Shown here: in pieces, positions 34,006 to 45,800 of the stretch
Position numbering within the stretch: position 1 is the first letter of the stretch
Layout of the letters: each line of letters begins with the position of its first letter
Position numbers and translations under genes: made by a program
DNA from: Agelas oroides
Taxonomy: Eukaryota > Porifera > Demospongiae > Agelasida > Agelasidae
Assembly (NCBI GenBank): GCA_949130485.1
Contig: OX422201.1
Coordinates: 3,818,516-3,882,515, forward strand
Direction: 5' to 3'
Length of the DNA stretch: 64,000 nucleotides
The notes under the pieces: generated by a model
What the model was told of the DNA's origin: nothing
Seen by the model: only the letters and a program-made list of their open reading frames with translations
The model's database searches: none

Positions 34006-34420
34006 CAGTGATCACTATAAGAAACATTAGCAGTAAGAAACTGGCCAGTTGGACAGTTTTTTTTTGGTGTAGTATGAGACATGCTGATTCCCAGTGATTC
34101 AACTAGAGTCAGATTTTGACTCACTTCTATATCTGAAACCTGATCTGTGACTGAATAGCTCTGTGAATAATGGACAAGCTTACAGATTTGTTACACTAAT
34201 GCCATGGTTGTTTCTTCATGTAAGACATCACGAAATGTGCTGAATCAGGCCATTGGCATGTGCAAGTTCGGATAGATACGTAGGTTACACTATACTGCTT
34301 AGTACTGTTGGCAGTGTTTGCATAGTGCTGCAGTTCTGCAATCAGCATGTCTCATACTACACCAAAAAACTGTCCAACTGGCCAGTTTCTTACTGCTAAT
34401 GTTTCTTATAGCGATCACTG
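34006..34420. mobile_element. TA-flanked MITE with ~78-bp inverted repeats
   Basis: TA at 34004-34005 and 34421-34422 flanks ends beginning cagtgatc(a/g)ctataagaaa. The arms stay paired through aactggccagttggacag to gtagtatgagacatgctgat. A segment gttggcagtgtttgcatagt occurs both inside the right end and directly after the element (34430 on). Tc1/mariner-type by target site. Confidence 0.7.
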
Positions 34421-34482
34421 TAATATTGTTGGCAGTGTTTGCATAGTGCTGCAGTTCTGCGACATAGTGCTGGGTGCAGTGA

Positions 34483-34864
34483 ATGGTTGGTTGTACAGGT
34501 TGCAGTGGTTGTACTGGTTGCAGTAATTGTACTGGTTGCCGTGGTTGCAGTGGTTGTACTGGTTGTATTGGTTGCAGTGTTTGTACTGGTTGCCATGGTT
34601 GCAGTGGTTGCAGTGGTTGCCATGGTTGCAGTGGTTGTACTGGTTGCCGTGGTTGCAGTGGTTGTGCTGGTTGTACTGGTTGTACTGGTTGCAGTAGTTG
34701 TACTGGTTGCAGTTGTTATAGCAACTGGTTGTGCTGGTTGGACTGGTTGTACTGGTTGTGCTGGTTGTACTGGTTGTACTGGTTGTACTGGTTGTGCTGG
34801 TTGTACTGGTTGTAGTGGTTGTACTGGTTGTACTGGTTGTACTGGTTGTACTGGTTGTAGTGGT
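34483..34864 (+). repeat. 9-bp minisatellite GGTTGTACT
   Basis: About forty tandem variants of ggttgtact, ggttgcagt, ggttgtgct and ggttgccat. Open frames on both strands here (runs of Cys-Thr-Gly or Asn-Gln-Tyr) are by-products of the 9-bp period. It abuts the reverse-transcriptase element that starts at about 34870. Confidence 0.9.
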
Positions 34865-34869
34865 TTGCC

Positions 34870-36420
34870 ACATCTTATCCCGGGCTTATGCAGAAGTCAC
34901 GGCTCTAGAACCAGTTGCCCTGAAAGCGGTGATGGTTATGCCACATTTGCTTCGTCCGAAGTCACATCATACCTCCGAAGCAAAGGACGTCACATAACAC
35001 AAGTAAAAAGAACACCGCTTGAAGATATGGGCAGAAGGTGACATCAACCAGCTCCTCGAGAGAGGCCGCACCATCCAAAAAATTACTTCAGGCAACAAGA
35101 AGCTCTAGTTCAGAAGAACAAACAGCTTGAACCTTCACCATGCAAGTTGATGTTGGAAAGGAAAGTCAAAGCTGCTCTTCGCATAATAACCAACCAAGAG
35201 AAAAGAGGCGTGCTTCCCCTGGACAGCCTGGTATCCACAGATGGTGCAGTCTCCACAGATGGTGTGGTCTCCAAAACCGTTCGTGATATTTTGTTGGAGA
35301 AGCACCCATCAGCCAAAGCCACCAGTTCCATCAGCAGTCTGTGCTGGATGACACCAGCACAGAACCTCATCCTGTCCTTTTTGATCGAATTGATGGCCCC
35401 CTTGTTCACAGCATTGTACTCAGGATGGATGTAGCAGCAGGGCCATCCGGCATTGATGCCACTGGGTGGAAATGGCTATGTACATTCTACATGCATGCAA
35501 CTCTGCCTAACTCACTGCAGAAAGCTGTTGAGATTGCAAAGGAAACTGGGGCCTCCACCTGGCGTACTGCTTTACTAATAATTGCTGAGCATGGACTTGC
35601 CCACCATAAAGGAGCATTTCTGTGATGTACTCTGCATGCCTTCGGTATGGATGGAGACTCCCATTCCTGCCATGAGCTCTATCTTCAGTGTTGGCAGTGC
35701 TGTGACGTAGTCTCTCATCTGTGATGGGTTGTAAGGTTGGCTCAATCCCAACATTGTGGCAGACTTCTTATAAGATAGGCAGTGATGACTTCATTGTGGC
35801 GAATTGTGGGAAATCCACCATATGGGCAACTTAGTGCATGCTCCACTGTAAAGGTCTCGTCACATACACATTGGGATGTTGACATTAAGGAAGGGACACA
35901 TGGCTTTTGGGATAGACAGTGTACATTTTTTGATGTTCGGGTTTTCAATTCCTTTGCACACACCTACTGCTCCCCCAGTCCACTTGACACGTACAAGAAA
36001 AGAAAGGGCATATGATCAGCTGCATGGTCAGGGAAGTTGAACATGGACGTTTTTCACCACTTGTCTTTTCAGTATCTGGTGGTAGCTATGGGCCCCACTG
36101 CCAAAGTTGTACTGTGTAGGACATATACAGAAGTGAATGGGTACACAGGTCTCAGGAAACTTGTTGCTGAAAATAAAGGCAATGTCATTGATGGCTCAAA
36201 AGGCCTTGGTGGAAGAGGAGAGCTGAGCAAGAGATTGATGGATACAATCCAGAATTACTATGGACTAGCTATCAGAAGGAATAAGGATTTACAAGAAGTT
36301 GGCCTCAATGATTGCGATCAAGCACACTCAGCACTATAAAGTCAAACTGTCAACTGGCTACAATTTTTTATCTGCTTCCATCATGTGCATAAGGGGGTCA
36401 TGCTCCTCAGCAAAACATCC
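34870..36420 (+). pseudogene. Scrambled reverse-transcriptase element of invertebrate type
   Basis: Fragments in order on +: EPVALKAVMVMPHLL (34910), EGDINQLLERGRTIQK (35035), ERKVKAALRIITNQEKRGVL (35156), EPHPVLFDRIDGPLV, then an RT-finger-like AAGPSGIDATGWKWLC (35435), and AEHGLAHHKGAF leading to CLRYGWRLPFLP (about 35670). The next block, about 35675-35873, reads only on the minus strand (FTVEHALSCPYGGFPTIRHN, then IEPTLQPITDE and TANTEDRAH). The + strand resumes with DIKEGTHGFW, FFDVRVFNSFA, EVEHGRFSPLVFSVSGG and SASIMCIRGSCSS. This order matches the reverse-transcriptase proteins common in sponge and cnidarian genomes, from memory of the family. The catalytic YADD block is absent and there are several frameshifts. 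Confidence 0.75.
36109..36339 (+). pseudogene. Transposase fragment (MULE-like) inside the RT tail
   Basis: The open stretch with LRKLVAENKGNV, GLGGRGELSKRLMDTIQNYY and GLAIRRNKDL resembles the I-G-G-x-G-x-L-T...YYG-x-A-I-R pattern of Mutator-like transposases found in invertebrates. It sits between RT fragments FSVSGGSYGPTAK and SASIMCIRG, so it looks inserted into, or recombined with, the RT element. Family call is moderate. Confidence 0.45.
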
Positions 36421-36544
36421 TGCGGCAAACCTCAAATTCCCAAAGATGCCATCAACTGTGCCCTCTGCGATAGCAGGGTGGCTGCTATCTAAAACTCGTT
36501 TACACAGTACATTCCAGTGGACACATTTGAACACATTTTAAACC

Positions 36545-37252
36545 TTTAAACTCAGAGTTTTGTGGCTATACTATGCTAAACACTTTGGCCCTCAAAAATC
36601 AGTTTTTATAGATTTTCTTGACAATGCTGCTTGGGAGTGAAGCCTGTTGACTACCCTCATAATAAACTTCCAAGTAAAGGCTACTTTCACACCGCATCAC
36701 TGCACACTTAACTTCAAGAAGCAGGGCTAAACTATGCTAAACAATTTTCCTGAATGGGCTGACTGTTGGCAGCCATATTGATGAGGAGACATCACGTGAC
36801 ACTTAATTAATTTAGGGGAAGCATAACAAGTGTTGAGCCATTCCTTTTATGTACTTGGTAAACACATTAGATGTTTGTATCAAGCACTGCAGCTAAATGT
36901 TTCCAAAATTGAAAGTTTTGCTCTTGTGCTTTGGAGCACTGTGTATTACCCCCAAGATGCAACTTAAAGGACCAGCGTAAACAATATAAACCAATATAAT
37001 ACACAGGCCGGAGGAAGTGTTGGACATCCAATCTGAGTTGATATTCGTTAACGGCATGGTGCACTTACCCTAGGAATGAAACTTTGGTACGCCAACAATT
37101 CTCCCTTTACCAGCTACACCACCGTCACCCCTCACAGCGACTCTCGAAGCGATTTTACTGCTTACGTGACGTCACGCGTTCAATATACCTACGTATAAAA
37201 TCATTGCTCCCTTGAGGGTAAAGTTTTAAGAAGCCACAAAACTCTGAACTCT
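36545..37252. mobile_element. Possible inverted-repeat element, cagagttttgtggct ends
   Basis: aaactcagagttttgtggct at about 36549 and its inverse agccacaaaactctgaactc at about 37235, followed by looser pairing (cctcaaaaatc/gagggtaaag), suggest a 0.7-kb MITE. Diverged variants of the right end (ctgaactctaaa, ctgatctctaaag) repeat up to 37405. Confidence 0.4.
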
Positions 37253-38700
37253 AAGGCTTCCTACTTCAGCTAAATTTGCAGCACAAAACCCTGATCTCTA
37301 AAGCCTTCTACTTCAGGTCTTGTGACTAAGTAGCAGTGAACGTTTTTTCCCTAAAGCCTACTAACCAAAGATTTTACCTACGTACAGCACTGAACTCTAA
37401 AAGTGTTTGAGCCAAGGTAAACCTGCAGCCCTAACCTTCCGTGAGCATCTTGGGGTGCGGTTACTTTGCTCGTAAATGAATGAATTTTAATGACGTTTTA
37501 GGCCGGGGAAGCCATTTGTCAACAAAAAGACTAAAGAAACAATATGACATACTACTATAGTAATAACTGTCTCTGCTTCATACACACATGCACAAACTGA
37601 GCCAATTGATGTACTACAGGTATATATCCTTACAACACATTAATAATTCAAATTGTCTATCAAAGTCATTCTCTTGAAAAGAGGGGAGGGATGTGGGCTA
37701 CTGCTATATCAAACAATTTGAGTCGTTCCTCTGCATAGGTGCTACAGGACATCAGAAAATGCACCTCATCTTCCACCAGCTTTCTACCCATGCAGTTGTA
37801 GACAGCTCGGACAGTAACGCTGATCTGCAGGTCGAGGTTTCGGTCTCTGGTATCTGCCTCTCTCGATCTCCAACAAATGACAGCTAATACAGAATCTACA
37901 CAACGCTGTTCTCAACGGAGGACTCTTAACATAGGTTAGATATGGCTCCCATTCGAAATCTGCTTAAATCTCCTGTATGTTCTGAGTTTGTTTCTGCCAC
38001 CGTGCCTTCTGTGCAGGTCATTTCCTAGGGAGGCATGCCAGTCCTGTACAAAACAATCTTCACATTGTTGGCCAAGCTCGCTGTAAACAATGAACTCCAA
38101 GACAGCCTACTTGTACTCCTTTCGAAAGATATAATAGCCTAGTCTATACGCGGCAGCTAGGGTTGCCCGATCAATGTCCATTTCGCTGGTAAATCGTTGG
38201 CACGCAATTTGGAATGCAATCTTCAATGACGTCAAGCGTTAAATTAGAAAAGAACAATGCGCCAGCATTCCGGCGCACTTGAACGAAAATGAATAGGCAG
38301 TTCACCAGACCCATTTTTCCGGCGGGCGCGAAAAATGCGGTCTGGGAACAAGACTAGTGCAGTACTGGGTTAGGTGCTCCGTGGGGGAAGCACCAGAGTT
38401 GGTTATGGAGGCAATGGAATTATCACCAAGCACAACTACAGATCATGGTACATGAAGATAAATGCCATTATTAGTAAGAGGGTTTCTGAATTCACAATCC
38501 AGCTGACGTGATGTCATGATGGTTTAAAAATATTGGAACCAAAACGGTATAGGCAGTTCACCAGACTATTTTCCCGCTCGGCGAAAAGTAGTACTGCACT
38601 GCACGAAACTGCATAACTAGCCACAATGGGAATCTACCATGCAAGTTCTCCCAGAACTGCATCAGTGGTTGCCGAATTCGGCACTCCAAGTACTAATTTA
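37253..38700. other. Gene-free stretch upstream of a LINE fragment
   Basis: No gene seen. Near 38275 and 38548 the motif taggcagttcaccagac occurs twice, each with a palindromic continuation (cagacccatttttc...gaaaaatgcggtctgg), and once more in diverged form near 12713. These look like a further hairpin family. Confidence 0.4.
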
Positions 38701-38705
38701 CAGAA

Positions 38706-39389
38706 CTTCAATATTTAAAGGTCTTTTCCAGGGAGTCATACCACTTGGTCCCCCATACCTCACAGCCATATCAGTATTGGAGCAACCAAAACATCACACA
38801 GTCTGCACTTGATATCTATATCCAGACCACCTAAAAGATGAGCTCTGCTCAGCATTGCCATCATAGCTTTCTGTCCACTTTTTGTCAGGGTGTCCACAGA
38901 CTCCACACACAAGTCAAAAGAGCAAGATCTAGAGAATATCACACCAAGGTATCTAAAGGTATCCACCCACTCCAACTTCAACCCTTTGTATGTAAACTGC
39001 AGAACACCTGAATCAGACCTAGCTACCACCACTGAACACCATAACCTTAGATTTCCTGGTGTTAACACTCAAATATTCCATTTGTCACAATAGCCAGAGA
39101 GGGAATCTAGCATTGCTTGCAGGTCAGCACCCGACTCAGCTATACCAGAGCCACATCGTCAGCATACATCAGGCCTTTTACATTCTGGTTTACAAGCTTC
39201 ACACCAAGGCCACTCATCTCTGACATTAGGTCATTTGTGTATAATGCAAAGAGAGTTGGGCTGAGGGGACATCCTTGTCTCACCCCTTTATCACACTGGA
39301 TTTGCTCTGTGCATCCTCTGCTGGTGCAGACCACAGACTGCGCTTGGCTATACATGCTATGTAATATTGTACACATTTCAGTGAGCTAA
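38706..39389 (-). pseudogene. LINE reverse-transcriptase fragment
   Basis: Minus strand, from 39376 downward: GVRQGCPLSPTLFALYTNDL, then LMYADDVALV with the catalytic F/Y-A-D-D box, then after a frameshift SGADLQAMLDSLSGYCDKW, VDTFRYLGVIFS and finally YGCEVWGTKWYDSLEK near 38720. These are RT motifs B to E of non-LTR elements in correct order. Frameshifts and stops make it a pseudogene. Its 5' part is missing and the NotI-rich minisatellite begins 20 bp away. Confidence 0.85.
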
Positions 39390-39409
39390 GCCCCAAATTT
39401 ATAGTATAC

Positions 39410-39647
39410 TGCGGCCGCTTTCCGCTCCACTGCGGCCGCTTTCCGCTCCACTGCGGCCGCTTTCCGCTCTACTATATTGCGGCCGCTTTCCGCTCTACTG
39501 CGGCCGCACTTTCCGTTCCACTGCAGCCGCTTTCATTCACTGCGGCCGCTTTCCGCTCTACTATATTGCGGCCGCTTTAAGCTTTCCGCTCTACTACGGC
39601 CGCTTTCCGCTCCACTGCGGCCACTTTCCGCTCTACTGCGGCCGCTC
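39410..39647 (+). repeat. GC-rich minisatellite, unit tgcggccgctttccgctcca
   Basis: About eleven units of 20-21 bp (some 26 bp, with tatat added) with a NotI site in most units. It ends about 170 bp before the start codon of gene B, in its probable promoter or 5' UTR. Confidence 0.9.
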
Positions 39648-39820
39648 AATGTCGGAGTCCGACAGTATTCGGGCAATTTTCCCCAGCGGAGTGTCCCTAT
39701 ATATTTTGCCGTTCACAGAGATACATTTCCTCTCCCCCTTTGCGGTCGATGCGCCCTTAATATTATCTCTGGCGTATGATGTGATCTGGTCCAACCATCG
39801 TTACTCAGTAGCCAACGGAG

Positions 39821-42800
39821 ATGGCAAGTGTTGCTGATCCGAGGAAACTCGAAGACAAACCATCTAAGCAGGAGTCATTGCGTAATTTTTTCTGGGATAG
39901 CATAGTCTTGTACGCAGCCTTCGGCATCATTGGGATAGCAGCCGTCAACACTGTGATCCAGTTCGTGCAGAATGTCACGCTTTCCTGCAATACACCAGAT
40001 ACAGCGAACGTCTCTGCTGATTACATCAACAACTACTGCTATGGAGAGATATCATACATTCGATACATCACTGCATTTAATGTCGTGATAGGGACGCTGA
40101 TTGCTGGACCCCACTACCTCTGGCTGAATCTAACTGCAGATAAGTTTGCATTCTTCGTTGCTCTTAGCACGAAGATGAACCCTACACCAAATCCGGAGAC
40201 TGGGAGTTGGAGCGAGGAGAACAACGTAATAGTCGAGCAAATTGAAAACTTCTATCGTTATCGGCGTTCCGTATTGGTCGCGTACTTTGTAAAAGTGAGC
40301 TCCCAGTTCTTGTTAACAGCACTTGGGCTCCTTTTGACTATACTCATCTTTAACGACGCCAATGGGAACTTCTATTGTCCTCGAACCTTCAACAGCTCAA
40401 CCATTCAAAACTTCTGGCCTCTCAGTCACCGAGTAGAATGTACCTTTGTAACCCTGGAGCTTCTTACAATCATACGCTGGATTGATGTAGCATTTCTTGC
40501 TGTTATTGCACTTGGATTGGTTTTAGGCGGTGTGAATTGCCTTTTTTACAGCCAAACCATGAATGAAACTACTGAAATTGCAAAGTTTTTCTTGCAGAGC
40601 GCCTTGCCCTATGAATTCTACGTATCTGACCTGCTGAGATCACTTAAACTGATTAAATCAGATCTAGACTTTTTGATAACAGGGCTTTTCAGGGGACATG
40701 GTGATTTGGGTGTCTGCTTCTGGAGAATTCTGCGTCACAGGAGAAAGATAGACTTGGAATTCAAGGAAATTGCTATGGTGTCCATCCACAGGGAGAAAGC
40801 AACAGATGGAAGTGAGCAGAGAATACATGGCTCCATATAAGCATTTCCCAGTATTGTGCATCTAGTTACTATAGCTTATCAAGCCTAAACCACACCCCAA
40901 GATGCTCATGCAGGCACAGAACCTAAAGCTACTTACTCTATGACTAGTGAATACTGTATGGGAGTAGTATTCACCAGGGGGAGATGGGAGACAACCTAGG
41001 GTGACAGACATCCAAATCTGCATTCACCTAGTTGACTTATATGGGATAAGCATTGGCAACATTAATGAAATAACATGACACCATTACCGTAGTGTCCCGT
41101 TAATACGCCCCCCCATTTTGTACACTACATCCCGCCTAAAGTGGGGGGGGGGGGGGGGGGGCTTATATTCGAGGATGCAATTAGTCTCGACTATAAGCCC
41201 CCCCCCCCCCCAAAAGATTTTACGCAAGTGCTATGTACGCAATTAGGACAAACTAACTATGGCGACGACTTTCAGGATCGAGAGTACTGTTCGCGGACAT
41301 CACGTTTACAAAGCTGCGTGGTCTCCCTACATCGGAGAAGAGCTGCCAGTTCAACGCGAGGTCAATAACATTCACGACGACTTCGCTGTAGCTGTCCTCA
41401 AGAACGGCAACACTATCGGTCATGTACCACGGGAAATTTCCAGAGTCTGCTGGTATTTCTTGTACAAGAGTGGCAGCGAGATGACTTGCATCGTCAATGG
41501 TGACAGAAGACGTTCTGAAGTTGATGGGAAAGGACTCGTGGTTCCGTGCGTGTACATCTTCAGAGGGAAACAAAAACACCAGACTGATAAACCTGTTTGC
41601 TAAACTAGCAGCTTAAAACTTGGAACATCTAACCGGCTTTTCTAAAAGCCACAAAACTTACAAAAGATTCACCGACTACTATAGTCTTACCAGGAGCTTA
41701 TGAGCGGCGAAGCCGCGAAGGAGCGTGTAACTACCGCATACACCCGAGTGCCATCCAAATCAAAATTATTAGCGAACGAACTTCCAAATAAGGAAACCAC
41801 GCTTCAAATCAAGCGTCATAGTGACGACATAAAACCCCACGTGTTCCGTAATAGCGATGTGAGAAATTTTACACTCACTCAGAACGCGTACGCCCTTTGA
41901 CCTAGCCGCGGAGGAATGGGCAAGCGAACAGGTGACGGCGAAAGCGATCTGCCTCAGAAACGCGTAAGATTCGAAGATGCCGGGACCCCTCACCGTTCTG
42001 AGGCGGCTTCGTTTGCGAAGCGCAGTCTACGGTTGCAGCAGGTATCTCCGATGGCTCGATCGACCATAGATACTATACACTACCATAGACACTACCATAC
42101 TATACCATCGACCATAGATACTATACACGGAAGTGTATAGTATCTATGGATCGACTTTTTAAAACGCCGATAACAGCGGCTTCCGTGCCTTTCAGTGTGT
42201 TTCTGCCTGATATTCAAAGTTCAAGAAGTATTCTTGTTCGTTGTCTTGTGGAGTCTAGAGTCACTATTTCTTGTACTTGCAATTCTGGCATCGTTTATTT
42301 TCTCACGTAGCCGCATGACCTCAAGTAGGTGATAGACCGCATGACGCGCATTGCGCCTCACCAAAACGGAAATACGTAAGTAATCCGGATTTGAATGGAA
42401 CCGGAGTTACACGCTCCTTCGCGGCTTCGCCGCTCATAAGCTCCTGGTCTTACTGAACGCACTTGCAACGTATAGTAAGCACGTGTAGTTTTGATGTTCC
42501 AGAAGACGCTCACCGGGGGGCGTTATAACGAGTCAAACTACCCTAGGCCCTGTGCAGGAACTTTGGCGGAAAAGAGGGGGGGGCGTATTTTCGAAGGGGG
42601 CGTATTAGCGGGACACTACGGTATATATTTAATCACTTTTGTTGCTCTTCTCTATTTCTACCTAGAGCTGGAGCTGCTTCTCCCTCAAACCACAAACAAG
42701 CATCTCCTTAGCATCCTTAAACCTTCCAATAACAACCATTTTCCAAAACCATTGGTATGTTAATAGCTACGTACCTATGAAATAGCCTTGTACCCAGGCC

Positions 42801-45800
42801 ATTTGTACGAAGAAATGTTTATTTTTTTAATAAATGGCCTGTGTACGAGGCTAACTATGAAAGGATTAACACACCAAGCTCTAGCTATATCACTGCATGT
42901 TAAAACAAATATGGTGGTTTTAACCACAGAATGGTTACTTGTTGCAGACCAACTGAAGAGACTCTTTAGCCTTGTCCCCAGGCCACTTCCAAATTTTATC
43001 TAGCAGCCAATTTTTCTCCACTGTTGCAAGATAAAATCTGGGAGTGGCCTTGGAATTAGCATGAGGTTCTTAGAGACTGATTGCATAACCAAATTGAGAG
43101 GAAGGTACCAAGATCATCCTACCACCACAGTGATCCAACAAACACTCAGAACATTTGTGAGTGAGTTATTACAACTGCACTTCAAAAGATGATAGAACAT
43201 TTTCTGCTCTTGATATACTAGAGGGCCGGGGAACTATCTAACAGATGTTCATGGTTACTTGCTATCTGTGGGTCGTAAGATGGTCAGACCAGCTTCCTCT
43301 CCGGTTGTTATAGGCTAAGTTCACCCAGTTTGAAATGGTCATCTTATTGTTATTACATTTTAACCCTTCGTCTGCTGTTGTGTAACTTGTTCTTTGACAT
43401 TGAATACTACCTTTGGCTTACTTGGCCAGGCACCCAGCCAAGCTAGTGTTCTACAGATCTTCCTAAGGTATTCAGTAGAGATTTACAAGAGTAAGAACTT
43501 GGTACAAGCTAACATAACACTATTTTTATCTTTTTTTTTTACCTTGCTCTGTGCACACGTGTATTATTTAATTAATTATAACTCAGTACTTTTCTCATAT
43601 CCACTTATTTCCCGGTCAGTCTTGTATCACTAGCATTGAGTTGCTATTTTGACTGTGCCCTTGCTTCTGCATAAAAGTGTTTAGAGAAAAAAAAAAAAGA
43701 ATAAGAAAACACTGAGCAGGAGTTCATGTAGACTGCAAAATGGCCTACTCTATGTACACATAGCTAATGAAGTTCCTCAGAATATTGAGATTCTCCATCC
43801 TGGGCGACAGCCTGTGTTATAAAAGTTTGGTTGGTGATAATGTGTTTACATGTACACAGTTCTTTTTGGAATGTGTAAAATCTTCTCCATTTTATAAATT
43901 TTTGGAGCCAGTTGTTATTTCTAAAAGTTCCTGTCCAGTCTCATGGTGATTTTTTACCATAGCGTAATAAATCTAGATTGCCTGGCCTAAATGAACAACA
44001 CTGTAAAAAACTTGATGAAGGTTAAGTACTTACAATTGCTCATTGTTTATTATGTCCAAAAATAAGTTGCAAACCATGCAGAATCTTTTTACCTAATCTG
44101 AAAAGAAATGACAACTGTTCTTACATCTCCATTGGCTTTGTGTACAACTGCATACCAATCTTCAGCACTTTCAAAATTAGGCTTGTGATGATGTCATACC
44201 TGATAACAATGGTCTAATCATAGATTGGTACTTCAGCAGATGCGATCTCATGCTTGCTAAATCCAAAAAGCTGTTTCAACTTGAGTTTTGGGTAAGTTCT
44301 TTAGCACACCTGTCCCATAGTGCTTACTTTGTTGGGCCCCTTTACATCGCCTATATATAATTAATGGCGGGCCCTACATGGAACAGTCAGGTATGTCAGG
44401 TGCTGCTATGGACAATCCTGAATCATCCTTAAACATCAAAGTATCACCAGTAACCACCAAGGCAGTTACCAGGTTTATCCATGGACCATCCATGAATGGC
44501 CACCTTGACTACTTACTCACTTACTCTGACCATCCATGGACCATCCATGGATGGACACCTTGCCTGAATATCTATGGATGCCATAGTTACTGTGTGTCCA
44601 TCCATGGACCATCCATGAACCATCCATGAATGGCCACCTTGACTACTTACTCACTTACTCTGACCATCCATGGACCATCCATGGATGGACACCTTGCCTG
44701 AATATCTATGGATGCCATAGTTACTGTGTCCATCCATGGACCATCCATGAACCATCCATGAACCATCCATGGATGGACACCTTGACTACTCACTTACTCT
44801 ACTCTGACCATCCATGGATCATCCATGGATGGACACCTTGCCTAATGTACTTTTTTATGTCAGAGTATCTGTGAATACCAAAGACTTTAAGTCAATGATG
44901 ATACATAGTAGAATGACACTTATCACAACATCTTACATACGCATTTAAAGCTGTAAGTGATTGTACATTTATGTTAAGTAAAAGAGAAAGTGATACAAGT
45001 GATGCAAGTGTACTTAGGCAATCATGATAATAGCTTCCCACAGATTTCTGTGTCAACATGCATTTGAAAGGTACCTCTTGCCATTTATATGTTGTAGTAA
45101 AGTAATCATTAAACTTTTTATCAACCACAAAAAAAGTGCGCAAAGAGAAGGAATTCAATTTGTTACAAATTCTAATACGAGACCATGATGGAAAACAGCA
45201 TTACTAGTTGGTAAAGACTTAACACTCTACTAGTGTCATTTCCTTTATTGGACTAAACTTTTCCCACTGCTTATGCAAAAAACTAAATGCTAGCAAACAG
45301 AAAGCCAAAACATGCAGCACGCGAAAGCCTTCCTCAGATTCATAAAGCTGGTATGACAGCACAAAAACTCCAACAATAGTAAGTATGAATTTATGTACAA
45401 GTCCAGTCAAGCTCACTAAAAGAAAGCATCACAGTTCTGATGACACCATTGGTCTGTGTGGCCCTTAAAATAAGTCGAGATATTGTGGCTTTCTACCTGT
45501 GTATCTAGTGTAAACATGACAGCCCCATGCCTTTCTTCGCCTGAGAATTTGGCTATATTGGCTTTCAAGAAAAATTCAACACGCCCCCACTCAAACCAAC
45601 CATAACTGAGCCCACTTTCAGAAAGCTCAACTCACCCCCTACAAAACTAGGTATGCTTTTTCCCGTTCACCCTCCAGGCCAGGGAGTTATTTCCAAAAAC
45701 CTACCCCCTGTCATTGACCCTAGAATGGAGCCAAGTTACACACATTTCCGCTAGCATAAAAACAGACAGGGCCTACAAGCCCAAAAAGTCACCCTTCTAC

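Larger units (their letters stand above)
41087..42621. mobile_element. TA-flanked transposon carrying a HIRAN gene (copy 1)
   Basis: TA at 41085-41086 and 42622-42623. Inverted ends ccgtagtgtcccgttaatac and gtattagcgggacactacgg continue into cgcccccc/ggggggcg. A homopolymer G tract and its C counterpart lie inside the left end. The paralogous site in gene A (catggcaccatTAtgttatc, 5136-5137) is empty, proving insertion at TA. It carries an intact HIRAN open frame and a nested element. No transposase is present, so it is probably mobilised in trans. Confidence 0.85.

Noticed and set aside
34396..35041. Long open frames of Cys-Thr-Gly or Asn-Gln-Tyr repeats
   Set aside because: Produced by the 9-bp minisatellite, whose period is a multiple of three.
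39477..39779. Open frame of Arg-Pro-Leu-Ser-Ala-Leu repeats upstream of gene B
   Set aside because: Created by the 21-bp minisatellite; it does not join gene B in frame.
44470..44860. Regularly spaced ccatccatgga units as a CRISPR-like array
   Set aside because: Unit and spacing vary, long units are near-identical throughout, and the genome is eukaryotic; it is a transposon-end minisatellite.
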